Shown in pieces: positions 35,400-47,315 of a DNA stretch of 64,000 bases. The notes below the pieces were generated by a model, which was given only the letters and a program-made list of their open reading frames with translations, did not search any database and was not told the origin of the DNA. How positions within the stretch are numbered: position 1 is the first letter of the stretch; the number at the start of each line of letters is the position of its first letter. The translations under genes were made by a program, and so were the position numbers. This stretch comes from Lepidodermella squamata (lineage: Eukaryota > Gastrotricha). The DNA lies in contig JBLDXI010000007.1 in the NCBI GenBank assembly GCA_047495785.1, forward strand, positions 558,001 to 622,000, read 5' to 3'.

Positions 35400-37153
35400 A
35401 TGAGTTGTCCTTCTGCACTACGGGCCTTATGGGCCAATGTTAAACTCTACAATGTTATCTTGATCGGAATCGCTTTCATGTTTATTTTCACGGCTTACAA
35501 CACCACTGCATTCTCATCTGTACGCAATTTTATTCAATTTTTTAACCGTTTCATTTTGACTTGTCTCTTCCCAGAAAAATGTTCTGACTGATATGACCAC
35601 GCAGACTAATGGAACTTTTCAAGGCGATGCGTATTTAAGGTTGCATATGATTTAACCATTGCAGCTATAAGCTCATTAATATTTTCTAGCAATTCGATTG
35701 TATACTTCATGTTGGCGTTGTCTAACTGGATTTCTCCTGTAATTTTGAGCTTCGCAGGGGTCAGGCTATCATTTTTCGCTGGAGCAATACCTTACAGGTT
35801 CATTTTAAGGCTAATTACACTTCGACTCGTCAGCACTTTTTCGTTCAAGTCTGTATGTCGCCTCTTTTATTTACCCTATGGAATGGTCGTTATACTTATC
35901 GTCCGTCCTCCTCGGCTTGGGTGCTGCCTTGCAGTGGACAACTCATGGCTCGTTTCTCACAGATTGTTCTGACGACCATACTATGAACAGAAATGCTGCT
36001 ATTTTCTGGCTGCTTTTTCAGTCTAGCGCGATTATCGGAAATTTGATTGAATTCGTTCTTCTCAAGGGCCAAACAAGTTTCGATGACGATACCAGAGTCG
36101 TTTTATTCACGATTCTCACTGTCATTTGTGCGGTTGGAGCTTTTTGTCCCTTACTTATTCGCGAAATTCCGAACATGGGCAAATTGCATAAAATTTCGAT
36201 TGTCGAATGCGGTCAAAATTGTTCCAAGGTCCTAGAAACTCTCAGTTGTGTTTTCATTAATCTTATTTGCCCGTCTTAATTTTTATTCCTTTCAGAGGGC
36301 AGCTGGAACCTTCTTCGAACGAAAAATATATTGGTTTTGACGCTTACATTCTTGTATTCGGGACTTTCGAATTCTTTCAGAAAGTTTGTCATAATTTAGA
36401 GGTATTCTTTGATCTTATCGGTAGTTTTCTAGCGGCATTTTTCCGGCTTGCGTTGGGCAAAACATGAATTTTGACGACCCTAAAGCTTTGATTGGCGTTG
36501 TTGGTATTACTATCGGCGTCGCTGAGGTCTTGGGCTCTATTCTTATGATGATTCTCGGAAAACGAGTCGCGAAATTTGGCCGCGATCCTCTCGTAGTCGC
36601 GTGTTTCATTCTTCACACAGTAGCGTATAACTTGGCCTACCTCAACTTGCCCGACGATTGCCCAGTTCGGGAAACTGATGGCTTTGTCGTAGTTTCTTCT
36701 CGGTATATGGCTGTTATTGCCGCGTTTTTACTCGGATTTGGCGATGCCTTACTCGCGAATGCTATTTTTTCGATAATTGGTCGGTTATATTCGGGCACTT
36801 CGCAATCATCCGCCGCCTTTGCCCTATTCTATTTTATGCAATCGCTCACGTCAGCTGCGTCTTTTTTCTACGCTGGCCTTGTTTTAAAGTATGTTTTCGC
36901 TTGGAGGCCTCGAGGTAGAATAATCCCTTATCTTTCCACCTTAAATAGATACCAGCTGTTGATTCTTTTCATTACAAATTCAGCCGCTATGATAGCCTTT
37001 GTAGGCATTGAATTCACAGTTTTATCCACTGCCAGGGCACCTGAGGTGCCACCCGCCTTGGAAAAAGTTCAGTATTCTACGGCTAATTCACAGGCATCTC
37101 TTGTTGTTGACAACAAATCGAAACCGTTAGATCACGAGGTTAAAGGCAAATGA
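35400..37153 (+). CDS. UNC-93-like MFS protein, MFSD11 type (gene B)
   Basis: Seven exons (35400-35519, 35575-35639, 35690-35797, 35850-36244, 36296-36383, 36433-36888, 36949-37153) join to 478 aa. It is a paralogue of gene A with the same order of motifs: FTAYNTTAF in helix 1, QWTTHGSFLTDC, MNRNAAIFWLLFQS, YSGLSNSF, KFGRDPLVVA and GFGDALLANAIFSIIGRLYS. It is more divergent from human MFSD11 than A; for example LWTAQG becomes QWTTHG and the YTGLELTFF block becomes YSGLSNSFRN. The last intron (36889-36948) is 60 nt and free of stops, so an unspliced reading is also open. The C-terminal 45 residues are hydrophilic. Its ATG lies 357 nt after MESD. Multipass membrane location is clear; substrate unknown. 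Confidence 0.9.
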
Positions 37154-37327
37154 CACTCTTAAAAATCTTTCACCACTAATATTGATATTATTATTATGCT
37201 TTCGGATCAAAATTTTGATTTACATTTTGTTGTGATTTATTTTATTAACTATTGGGAATATACATTCATTTTCTTTCTTTCTATCTCTATAGCTTTTTAT
37301 TCAAAAATTGTGCTAAATTTTCAAGCA

Positions 37328-40300
37328 ATGCTGGAGGAGGAAGATGTCGGCACCCCAGCCGTCAAGCCTACTGCAGTCCTTCAGAATGGAGGTGAAAATC
37401 ATCAGAATGGCGCGCCAGAACCAGTTGACCTCGATGCTGTGCAGGTGAATGGAGAAAACGGCGAAAATCACCACGATGCAGAGGTAGATGTCGAGGAAAA
37501 CATCAATGATGAAGACATCGAAAATGGCGGAGCTGACGAGCGGCATCAACAACATCACGAGAATGGTGACAACAGCGAAAACCATAGCGACAACAGCGAT
37601 GAATCGTATGATTCATTGGAAAATGGCGATGAGCAGGCCGAACATCAGCAGCACGAGGAAGCTGGGTCTAGTGACGATTATCAATCTGGCTACGATCAAA
37701 CTTACTCTGATTGTAAGTTCATTTCCTTACTTGATTTTCTGAAAAAAAATCGCCCTTAAGAGGATTGAATAGCATTCGCGTAAATGTAGAATGAATGTAA
37801 ACTCACGGCATTAAAAGCCTGCAATTTTCTGCCCATGGCTGCTAGCCGAAAAAAATTACCCATAGGCTAAAATCGTGAAAATTCTGCCGTGTTATCGGGC
37901 TGGATTTTCGAGATTGCACTTGCAAAAGTTCGTACAATTCAAAAACAAAATTAACAATTGAGAAATTGAGAAAAAAATTAAGGAGGCTTTATTTTAATTT
38001 TTTCAGCTCAATCATCGTCTTTACTCTCTGTCGCTGGTAACGCCTTAGCTAAGCTTCAACAACAGCAGCAGCAACAGCAGCAGCAACAACAACAACAACA
38101 ACAAACAGTCACTGTTAGTTCGAACCAAAACAACCAGTCAGCCTTTTCCCCGGTTATACCAATGCTGCCCATTGACGCGAACGGCTACGATGGGCAGAAC
38201 GGTAGTTCAATCGACGGCTCGGTTCTGATCGGCCTGCCGGACGCATCTGATTTCCCGCTATCGAAGCTGCGTCTCTACTTGTCCGAGGTGACCAACGACC
38301 GGCAAGCAGCGGCGGCAGCGTTGTCGGACGCCGTTCAACTGGTCAGCACGGATGCGGACCTTGATCTCTTTCTCACGGCAATAGCGCGTCTGGCATCGGA
38401 CGACGAAGGCTCGGTGCGCGCTGAGGTGGCCCAGCGGCTCGTCAATCTCATCACGTATTGCCACAAGCAGCTCCCGGAAGGCCACGTTCTTCAAGGCGTT
38501 GCTCGTTCTCATCTTATTCCAATTCTTCTTCATTTGGTTCACGATACGCACGCTCAAATTAGGTAAAAAAAAGATTTTTTCATTATAAATTATAAAGAGG
38601 AAAACTTTTTTCATCCGGCCAATGTCTTATTTCTTCCGACAACCAAAAATGTGACTAAAACCAGCCGACTTGCTTTTTCATATTTTCAAAAAATTACAGT
38701 AAAAAAGTGACTACTCGAATTGCCATTAATCTTTCACCATAAAATTCTGCCGGTTCAGGGGCCAAAATAGGGTGCTTAAAAGGGGTATGCCCCTACGGAA
38801 AAATCGAACTTGGGAAAATCAAGAAAATCGATAGTTTCATGTCGGATGTCGGATGATTTTAGTCACAGTTTTCGTGGTCGGATGAAAAAAGTCACACCCA
38901 TTATAAATTGTCTGATATTATTGATTGCTACTGATTAATTTTGCACGTTACTAACAAATTCCCTTCCAAATTTTAGGGCGCGAAATTTTGAACTGTCCTA
39001 ATTAATTTGAATTTCAATGCGTTTTGAAATTTGCGTACTATTAAGTCAGCTTGCGTTCGTCAGTATAATTCTCAAAATGCTGAATTTTCAATTTTAAGTG
39101 AATTTTATAAAATGCCTCTTGTCTGGACGGCTGTGTTATTGAAGAACGATTCACCGTATGTATATCATATCTTATCGGGACTATTTTACGAATTCTTTTC
39201 ATTTATTCCTTGGGGAATCAAATAATTGAAGCTAGTTGAGGTTCATATAGATTCTACGCATCGATATTTCTTGAAAATTAACAACTGAAATGATTTTTTT
39301 TCAGGCGTACTGCTGAAGATGGTCTAGTCGTAGTTGTGGACGAATCGATATTGCAGCCACAAGAGATCCAGTCGCTTGTTTGCCCAATAATTTGTGATCT
39401 AGCCGAAGCGCCGGGCGACGACGAGCGCCTCGAGGCCGTCCTCCTCATCGGCCGCATTCTTTCAAGGCTTCTACGCAACCCAAACTCGATAGCAATCGTC
39501 CGCTTCCGCCTTCTACCCGTATTCCTACACCTGTGCTCCGATTCCGTTTGCCAAGTCCGCCGCGCATGTGCCCAGTCATTCGCCGACATTGTGCAAGCCC
39601 TTGGCTGCGACAGTGCCGAGTCACTCCTCGATCATTACCTAACGCTTTGTGCCGACTCTGTGTGGAACGTCCGCCGATCTGCTGCTGAAGGCTTTGTCAC
39701 CATCGGCCAGTCGGTTTGCGCGCATACCCGGCTTACCCGGTTGACCCCGGCGCTATGCGCCCTCCTCAACGACGCGCATCGATCGGTGATCGATGCCGCC
39801 TATCAAGTCTTAGGGCCTTTCATTCATACGTTCCAAGACCCGACCCGCACCGGGTTTATTCTCACTCAAGATGGTGGTATTGTGTATGACCCTGCGATTA
39901 TTTTGCACCCTACTCCGACCAGTGTCGGCCACTGCGGACGCGATAAGCGGACCACGCCGATCTGCTGCCAGGAACCTAGCAATAAACTCTCTAACCACAC
40001 CTGTGTTAACAATGCAGCTGAGCCTGATGCTTCTGATAACTTCAATTCCTTACTGTTTTGGCGCGTTCCTCTGCCCGGTCAAAGCAGCCCAGTCAATTCC
40101 TCAATAATAACTACAGATCCGGGTAGTGAAACCGTGAATGGTCATATTGATACCGTAGTTAGCGCTATGAATGGTCTGACCATCGGTACCAGCAATCAAG
40201 CGGGCGGCCACGGGGTTGATGACGCTGATTCCGGCCATCCTGCGTCCGATTCGCCGAGGTCTGACGCCAGTCCTCGTGCTTCATCCGAGCAAGAGCATGA

Positions 40301-41969
40301 CGCTGAGGTGAAAACACCGCCTGGCGCTGGCTCCCGGGCGAGTCCGTTGCTCGAGCACGAAAACCTGGACGACGTCGATGGCAAGGCTACTGAAACTATT
40401 GGTGCTTGTCCTGCGGTGTTGTTCGACCTCTTCCTCCGCCCGCCGCCGGACGATACCGCCTCGTTCTACTGTGCTCACAGTTTGCCTGCTGTTGCGATCA
40501 CAGTCGGCCGTGCCGGCTGGTCACGCCTCCGGGAGCTCTACGAAATGCTCGCTTCGCACCAGCAATGGCGTGTTCGCTGGACGCTTGCGTGCTCTGTTGC
40601 CGTGTTGGCTCAAATCGTTGGCGATATGGCAACTATCGAAAGCCTCAAGCCCATCTACGACGCACATCTTCGCGATGTTGATGAGGTATTTTATAAATAT
40701 ATTAAAAGAATCATAAATTAAATTATTCAAAATGTTTGTTATCTTCAACAACGAGGACTAGGAAATTCGAAAAATAGACGTTTTAGAATTTCAACTTTTG
40801 AGACTTCCCACCAACTAGAAAGCTAGCCTGTTTCTTTTCCCTGCAGTTATCACTAGCAAACATCGAATTACCAAATTGCGATTCGGAAATTTTAATTTGA
40901 AAATTTGAAAGAAATTTCAAATTTGCGAATAATTTCATATCTGATTCAGTTACGCTTACAGATAAGCATTTTTCTTTCTTTAAGCAATGCGTATTTTAAG
41001 GTCTTCGAAGTTTGTGGCTTCGAACCGGTCCTAAGGCCAGAACCAGATACTTTGTAACTGGCTAAAGAGTAACTGGCTGGCCTTTCAGGGTAGTAGTTTC
41101 AAAGTTTGAATTCGAATTTTGAATTTTGAATTCGCTTCGATTGTAAATATTTTAATTATTTGTAAAAATATGAACTTTTTCTTCAGGTGCGAATTGGTGG
41201 GTTGAGAAATTTCAATCGTTTCATTGCCCACCTGCCTGCTGGACCACTGCGTGACGAGTATTTGGTTCGCGTGCCTGCTCTTCTCGCTACTGACAACCCG
41301 AACAACTGGCGCCTGCGCTACGAAGTCGGCCGCCAGCTAGCTGATTCCTGCGAGTTGTTCTCGCCCGAGGTTGTGGTGTCTCAAGGCGTGCAGATCGCCC
41401 TGCAACTGCTCGCCGACCGTGCCTACGTCGTGCGCCAGTCGGCATGTCGCTTCTTCGCCAAAATCGTCCACCGGGCGTGCTACCCAATCGTCGGCCTCTC
41501 CTCGATTTCTTCCACCTCGTCATCTTCCTCGTCGTCGAACTTGAGCGACATTCTCTCGTCACAGCAACAACAGCAATTGCCCCATTCTTCTCTGCCCAAG
41601 TTGCTTGAAAATATTTCGCAAATGGCTGCATCGCCTAACGCCAATCAGCGTGTGCTTTTCGTCTGGCTCTGCCGCTGGATCGCCTACGAACGGTCGATCC
41701 CGCCGTCGGTCTACACCCGGCATTTGCTACCGACGATTCTTTCGCTATCCGGCGACTTGATTCTCGCCGTTCGGATAGCACTTTCGCGCCTTCTTTCGCA
41801 GCACATCATGTCAGTGGCGTACTTCACATCGTCAAGCAATCCCCACTGTGACTGGCTGTCGGAAGTTCTCGAAAAGCTGCGCAACGACCCGTACGGCGAT
41901 GTTCGCAATGGCTTGTCTCTGTTACCCGGGGCTCTTATCTCAGAATACCAGATGCCGCCTCATCCTTGA
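37328..41969 (+). CDS. PPP4R1: Protein phosphatase 4 regulatory subunit 1
   Basis: Exons 37328-37712, 38007-38562, 39305-40685 and 41187-41969 give 1034 aa; human PPP4R1 has about 950. It is a HEAT-repeat scaffold that binds the PP4 catalytic subunit and controls its targeting. N-terminal residues 1-128 are very acidic and His/Asn-rich. Residues 146-161 are 16 glutamines encoded by mixed CAA/CAG. HEAT repeats follow from about 185 (DSVCQVRRACAQSFADI, DSVWNVRRSAAEGF, LGPFIHTFQDP), then a disordered linker with FWRVPLPG, then the C-terminal repeats with YCAHSLPAVAITVGRAGW and NNWRLRYEVGRQL. Vertebrate PPP4R1 has the same order. An upstream ATG at 37196 is in frame, but a T-rich CTCTATAG acceptor at 37292 lies between, so 37328 is preferred. 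The start is 174 nt after MFSD11 B. Confidence 0.93.
38632..38890. repeat. Imperfect inverted repeat in PPP4R1 intron 2
   Basis: The arm at about 38632-38669, containing TTCCGACAACCA and GTGACTAAAA, matches the reverse complement of about 38848-38887, which contains TTTTAGTCAC and GGTCGGATG. The arms are some 40 nt long, imperfect, and enclose about 180 nt. This could be a small decayed MITE or a hairpin in the intron. Confidence 0.5.
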
Positions 41970-44900
41970 TGGGGGAAACCGCTTAAATAGATCCATTTGT
42001 TAGGCATTGTTAGCCGCTGCTTTGATTTTATCGTTCAAAGTTTTGTTACACACCTCTTTTGTCATGGAGAATCGAAGGATCTATCGTTACTAAATGTGTC
42101 TCATGTAAATACGTTATCAATTACGATGTTGCTAGAATCGAAAAGTTGCTATGTTATTATATAATTATTATTATCATAATTTCCTGCTCTATTCAATGGA
42201 AGAAAACGTGATGATACGACAAAATAGCTGCAAAATTATGGCGAGAGCTTGTTTCTATAATAATAATACCCGGGTGCCATTATGTTGTGCTACATGCTCT
42301 TCTCTCTTCTTCAGAAAAAAATGTTGATTCATTGCGCTGTAACATACAAATTTATTGAAAAACCTTGAATGGCGACAATTTGCTTTCTTCTTTTTCATAC
42401 GGAGCTGAACACGAGTTGGTCTTTCTTTCTTCGGAAAAAGTAATGCACACCAAGTCTGTAATAACAATGACGACGACGACGACGGAAACAAGACCTACAC
42501 TAATATATCGATATTGTTGTTGAGCACGAATTCAATTTCGGATCGCATCTCACCTTATTTGTTTGCATGCCTTCTTGGTAAAGCTGCTTTCGGCGAGACC
42601 TGATGATGATAAAAAAACGGTTGATTTGATTCGACTTTTTCTGCTTGTTCGCGCGACGAATATTTTTGCCAACTCACAGCTCATCGTGCCTCTTTTATCC
42701 AATAATAATTCGAATAAAAATTATTGCTAAATTTAAATAGCATATTATTATAATAGATGAATCTTTCCAAATCTTCCTGACAATTGTGTAGTGTTTTTCG
42801 ATGATGCCTTTTGCGGCTAATACTGAAACGTGAACCCGCTGATTCGAATGAAAATAACGAACAATATTATATTGATAAATTTCTCGCTTTTAGCCACGTT
42901 ATATTCTCACTCGCGGTCAAAAAGGACTTGTTATCATCATCATCAACTTGTACAGATTTCGGCTGTGTATCGCAATTATGACGATTTTAGTTTTCTTTCT
43001 TTAATTTTTCAGAAGTGGATTTGCTATTCACAATTGCATACATTATTCGGTTTTTCTCTGCAAATGTAATAACGTTGTGCTCGTAGTCAGAAAGGCGTTT
43101 GATGCTTTATAACCGCTGTGTTATCAGAAATGAGATCCGAGAGGTATAAAGATAATGATTGCTATATTATATTGAAATTCGCCCCTTGCCTCATAGAAAG
43201 AAAGAAATAATGATATAATTTGATTTCAAGTATTAGTTTTGTTAACATCTACCTATCTCGAGCACCGATTTATTCCAATGTACAGCTTCATTTTTATTTC
43301 GAAATTGTAAATAGCCATAAGTTGTTAAACTATAGCTCATTTTTCTGTAAATATTTACGACTCAAGCAGTGTTTCTGGCTTATTTTTACGCCAATAATCA
43401 TGCGCCATTGAACAGGCTAATCATAGAGGAAAAATCGTGTGGCTTACAAGAAGAAACGAAATTGAAGAAAACGCTTCCCCATAATTTTGCACAACTTCTA
43501 GCAATTTTTCCTGCTAATAATCTGTTAACGACGGTTAATACTTTTTTCGGTTTTGTGCAACATGAACAGAAAAATATTACTACTTATGCGCTCTATATTT
43601 CCCCACAAAACGCGCCGATTTCATTCAAATGAAGCCCGTTTGTGATATGAGTGTAGTCAAATAAATTAAATAGACACTATTCTCTATACTTATATATACA
43701 TTTGTTATTGTTACTCTGATGATGATGATTAGATGCTTCGCTTGAAAAGTTTGTTTTGCACCTCTCCATATTTTTAGTGCTTCAACTCCCTTGGTATAAA
43801 TACGCGCTCGATGAACCGATTGAGGAATTATTATTATTATTATAATAGTTAGTATTACCAATTAGCCTGTTGTTGCAAATGGTGGCCAACCACCATCTTA
43901 TACGGCTCTACACATAATCGACGTGCCTGCTCTAAAATTATCGATTTCAATACGTTGCGTTATTTTTCTGCGTGTTTGTACGACTTTTTACAGCAAACAA
44001 AATAGAAAAATATGGCCCTATCAAAAGCAGAAATCTGCTCAGTTTTTTCTGCAGCAGCAGCAGCAGCAGCGGTGTCTTTTCAGTGAAACTGCACTTTGGA
44101 GATTTTCTCATACTGGGTTTCGTTGATTTTTACGTATACGAAAATAATATTTTCGCTCTTCAATCAACAAGTGTTTAAAGCGTTGTTATCTTTAATTAAA
44201 TCGGTCTAAATTTATCTATGCTCTTGAAAATACTTTCAGGTATTACTATAGATTTGCATAAATGCGTGGCACGTAATGGAAAACAAACGATAATTCTCAT
44301 TATTTTGCGTGTTCGATAAGAAAGGCGGTTAATTATTAATCTTATTGTATTTCTACATCATTAATCGGTAGATTTTCTCACGCTGACTCTCAGAAGGTGT
44401 GGAAAACTCAATTACGGGCCTGATCAAGTCTGGAAAAATTGAATATGAAACTAGAGAGCAAACTCGCTACTTCTACTGTCAGAATCGATTTCGTCTTTCA
44501 CACTTGATTATTGCGTGCGGCTCTTTATGCTATTCATATGCAGTGTTTTCACGCTCGTTTTACCCTCCGCAAAGCTTATTTCTTGGTTCTTGAACAACCG
44601 TAATCGCATTCCTATGATCAGCCGGAATAAAAATCCCACAGACATTTTTTCGTATCTTATCCTCCTCTAATTAGCGATTTGAGAATCTGCGCCTCTTCCA
44701 ATTTCTTACTTGAAAAGCGTACAAGTCTCACGTCGAACTATTAAAAATCGAAAATCATGTGGCATTATAATGACAGCAATCTGCAACCAACTTCTACCGT
44801 TCATATATTTCAGCCATTTCAGCCATTTGACTTGTCTTTTACGTTCTTGAAATTCCGCTATTCTTCTCCGTTGCAAGAAGCGGCTACGATATATAGCGCT

Positions 44901-45083
44901 ATTTTGTGTGCGGCTATATGATATGTGTCACTTGTAAATTTGAATGGGAGTGAAGTGTCTATAATGTTATAAAACGATGATGACGATGATGATGAAATAC
45001 AGACATTAATATCTAATAAAAATGCACTGGTGTTGTTGAATGTATCTTGTCTTTTTCTTAGAATTTAATCGCAGCAGTAAAAC
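41970..45083. other. 3.1 kb gene-free region between PPP4R1 and ADSL
   Basis: No gene can be supported. The sequence is AT-rich with ATT/ATTATT runs, a noncoding CAG tract at about 44051-44070, and GATGATGATG runs near 44978-44995 just upstream of ADSL. It should contain the PPP4R1 3' end and the promoter of the ADSL-ZGPAT run. Confidence 0.45.
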
Positions 45084-47039
45084 ATGGGTGATGAACACAA
45101 GGTTTATCGAAGCGCTCTCGCCTCGCGTTATGCGAGTCGCGAAATGTTGGAGAATTTCAGCGAGTACAAGAAAGCCATCACGTGGCGCCGTTTGTGGTAC
45201 TGGCTAGCTACAGCGCAGAAAGAACTCGGCGTCCCGCAGGTGGACGAGGCGCAACTCAAAGAGATGGAACAGACGATGGCGGATGTTGATTTTCAACGCG
45301 TTAACGCCGAAGAAGCTAGGTTGAAGCATGATGTGATGGCGCATATTCATGCGTGGCGAGCAATTTGTCCAAATGCTGGTGCGATAATTCACCTTGGTGC
45401 GACGTCGGAAGATATCAAGGACAACGCTGATTTGATTCTGATGCGAAATGCTATCGATATTCTGCTGCCCAAATTGGCGCGTTGCTGCGATCGTCTTGCG
45501 AAATTCGCCGAACGCTTCAAAAGTCTACCTTGCTTGGGCTACACCCATTTACAGTTAGTTTTAGTTTCGGATTTCGTGGCAAGATTTCGGAATTTTCCAA
45601 TCGAAGGAGCCCCATCCCCTTTTATCAAATCGCTTCAAATTAAAAAATTTAGTATGATCTAAACACATATTTCCAGGGAACTAAGTCAAGCGTTTCTTCA
45701 CTTTTTTTACGGATTATACTTGGGTTTCGAGAGGTAAAGGGTAGCGTCATTTTAAGGTGGTTGAAATTAGTGGATCGCATAAACTTTCAAAGTTGAACAT
45801 TTCATCATTCATCGACGAGATTTTTCGATGTAAACTCTGAATTCAAAAAGTGGTTGGAAAATTGGTCATTTTTGTTTATGGTTGTTGGTTGTCTATGTAT
45901 GGTTATTTTAAACATTATACATTGCAATTTTCTATTTTTTTATTTTCTTTTCAGGGCCGCTCAGTTGGTCACTATGGGAAAGCGAGCCTGCATCTGGCTA
46001 GCCGATCTAGCTCGCGACTTGGTCAATCTTGAACGCCTCCGCGGTGAGATGCGCCTCAAGGGTCTGAAAGGCGCCACCGGAACCCAGGCGAGCTACTTAA
46101 CGCTGATGAAAGGCGACGTTGAAAAGGTGTATAAACTCGAGAAAACCTTCTCAAACTTGGCTGGGTTCACCAGTGGTGTCTACCCGGTTTGCGGTCAGAC
46201 GTGCAGCCGTAAAGTTGACGCTGAAATTTTGAGCGGCCTCGCCGGTCTCGGGGCTAGTCTACACAAAATGTTCAGCGATATTCGTTTGCTATGCGCCTTC
46301 CACGAAATCGGCGAGCCGTTTGGCGACGAGCAAATCGGCTCATCGGCCATGCCCTACAAACAAAACCCTGCCCGATCTGAGCGTTGTTGTGGTATAGCCC
46401 GGCATTTGATAACGCTATGCAATGACGGGTTTTCAACGCATGCCGTTCAGTGGCTAGAGCGATCGTTGGACGACAGCTCGAACCGTCGCCTTTCGTTAGC
46501 TGAAGCTTTTCTAACTGCCGATGCTGTTCTAGAAACAGCGCAATTCGTTTTGGAAGGCCTTGGTGTCAATGAAAAAGTAGGACTTTGAATTTTTGTGGAA
46601 TCTTTAAGGCTCGAATTTCAATTTTCATAGATTGTTGCTAAGCGAGTGAACGATGAGATCCACAATTTGATCTCTGAAGAAATTTTAGTGGCGATGACTG
46701 GCGTTGGTGCTGATAGACAGGTAAATTTTCCGCTTATTTCGAGATTTTTCTTCATTTTCTGATTTTTTTCAGACCTGCCATGAACAACTCCGCCGTCTTT
46801 CATTAGCCGCCTCAGCTCGGGTGCGAGACGACCCAGCCCTGAAAAATGATCTGATTGAGCGAATCAAAAGCGAGCCTTTTTTCGCGCCAATCCACGGCAA
46901 AATAGACGATCTGATAAATGCGAGTCGCCTTGTCGGCTTGGCCCCGGTTCAGGTCGACCGTTTCCTGGCCGAAGAGGTGCGACCAGTTTTGGCGAAATAT
47001 AGCGCGCAAATCGACTCGAAAGCTGCCTCTATTGTTTAA
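45084..47039 (+). CDS. ADSL: Adenylosuccinate lyase
   Basis: Exons 45084-45553, 45955-46576, 46631-46720 and 46773-47039 give 482 aa; human ADSL has 484. This cytosolic homotetramer catalyses two purine-synthesis steps, SAICAR to AICAR plus fumarate, and adenylosuccinate to AMP plus fumarate. Family blocks seen are YASREM, EERRLKHDVMAH-like (EARLKHDVMAHIHAW), LGATSEDIKDNADL, GYTHLQAAQLVTMGKR and KGATGTQASY. The fumarate-lyase signature GSSAMPYKQNP at 285-295 has Gln where most members have Arg (YKRNP). QWLERSLDDSSNRR and SLAEAFLTAD follow. The start lies 22 nt after a TTTTTCTTAG acceptor-like site. An AATAAA at 47118 follows the stop. ZGPAT begins 276 nt downstream on the same strand. Confidence 0.96.
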
Positions 47040-47117
47040 AACCATGACAATTGTGAGATGATGTTTTTGTGGGTTTGAAAGTGCCTTCACATTCACCTAT
47101 GTCTAGTCTTGTGATCA

Positions 47118-47123
47118 AATAAA
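47118..47123 (+). terminator. AATAAA poly(A) signal of ADSL
   Basis: An AATAAA hexamer lies 79 nt after the ADSL stop codon, between ADSL and ZGPAT. Confidence 0.6.
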
Positions 47124-47315
47124 ATGCTTTATTTCATTTTTAAAACGGCTTTTTCTTATTTTCTTGAATTAGAAACAATTAAGAGAAAAAGGCGAAATAA
47201 ATCAGCTTTATTGTCCTGTCCACTCAAGATCAAAATTTATCAGCAACAACATAATTGAGATAAACTGGCCTGATTGTAAATTGCTGCGATATTTCGTCAT
47301 TTTAGTATCTTGAGA

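Noticed and set aside
37196-37327. Upstream ATG giving PPP4R1 a hydrophobic N-terminal extension
   Set aside because: A T-rich acceptor at 37292 lies between and a hydrophobic leader does not suit a cytosolic scaffold.
44051-44073. CAG repeat as part of a coding exon
   Set aside because: The surrounding frames are short and no gene is present; treated as a noncoding microsatellite.
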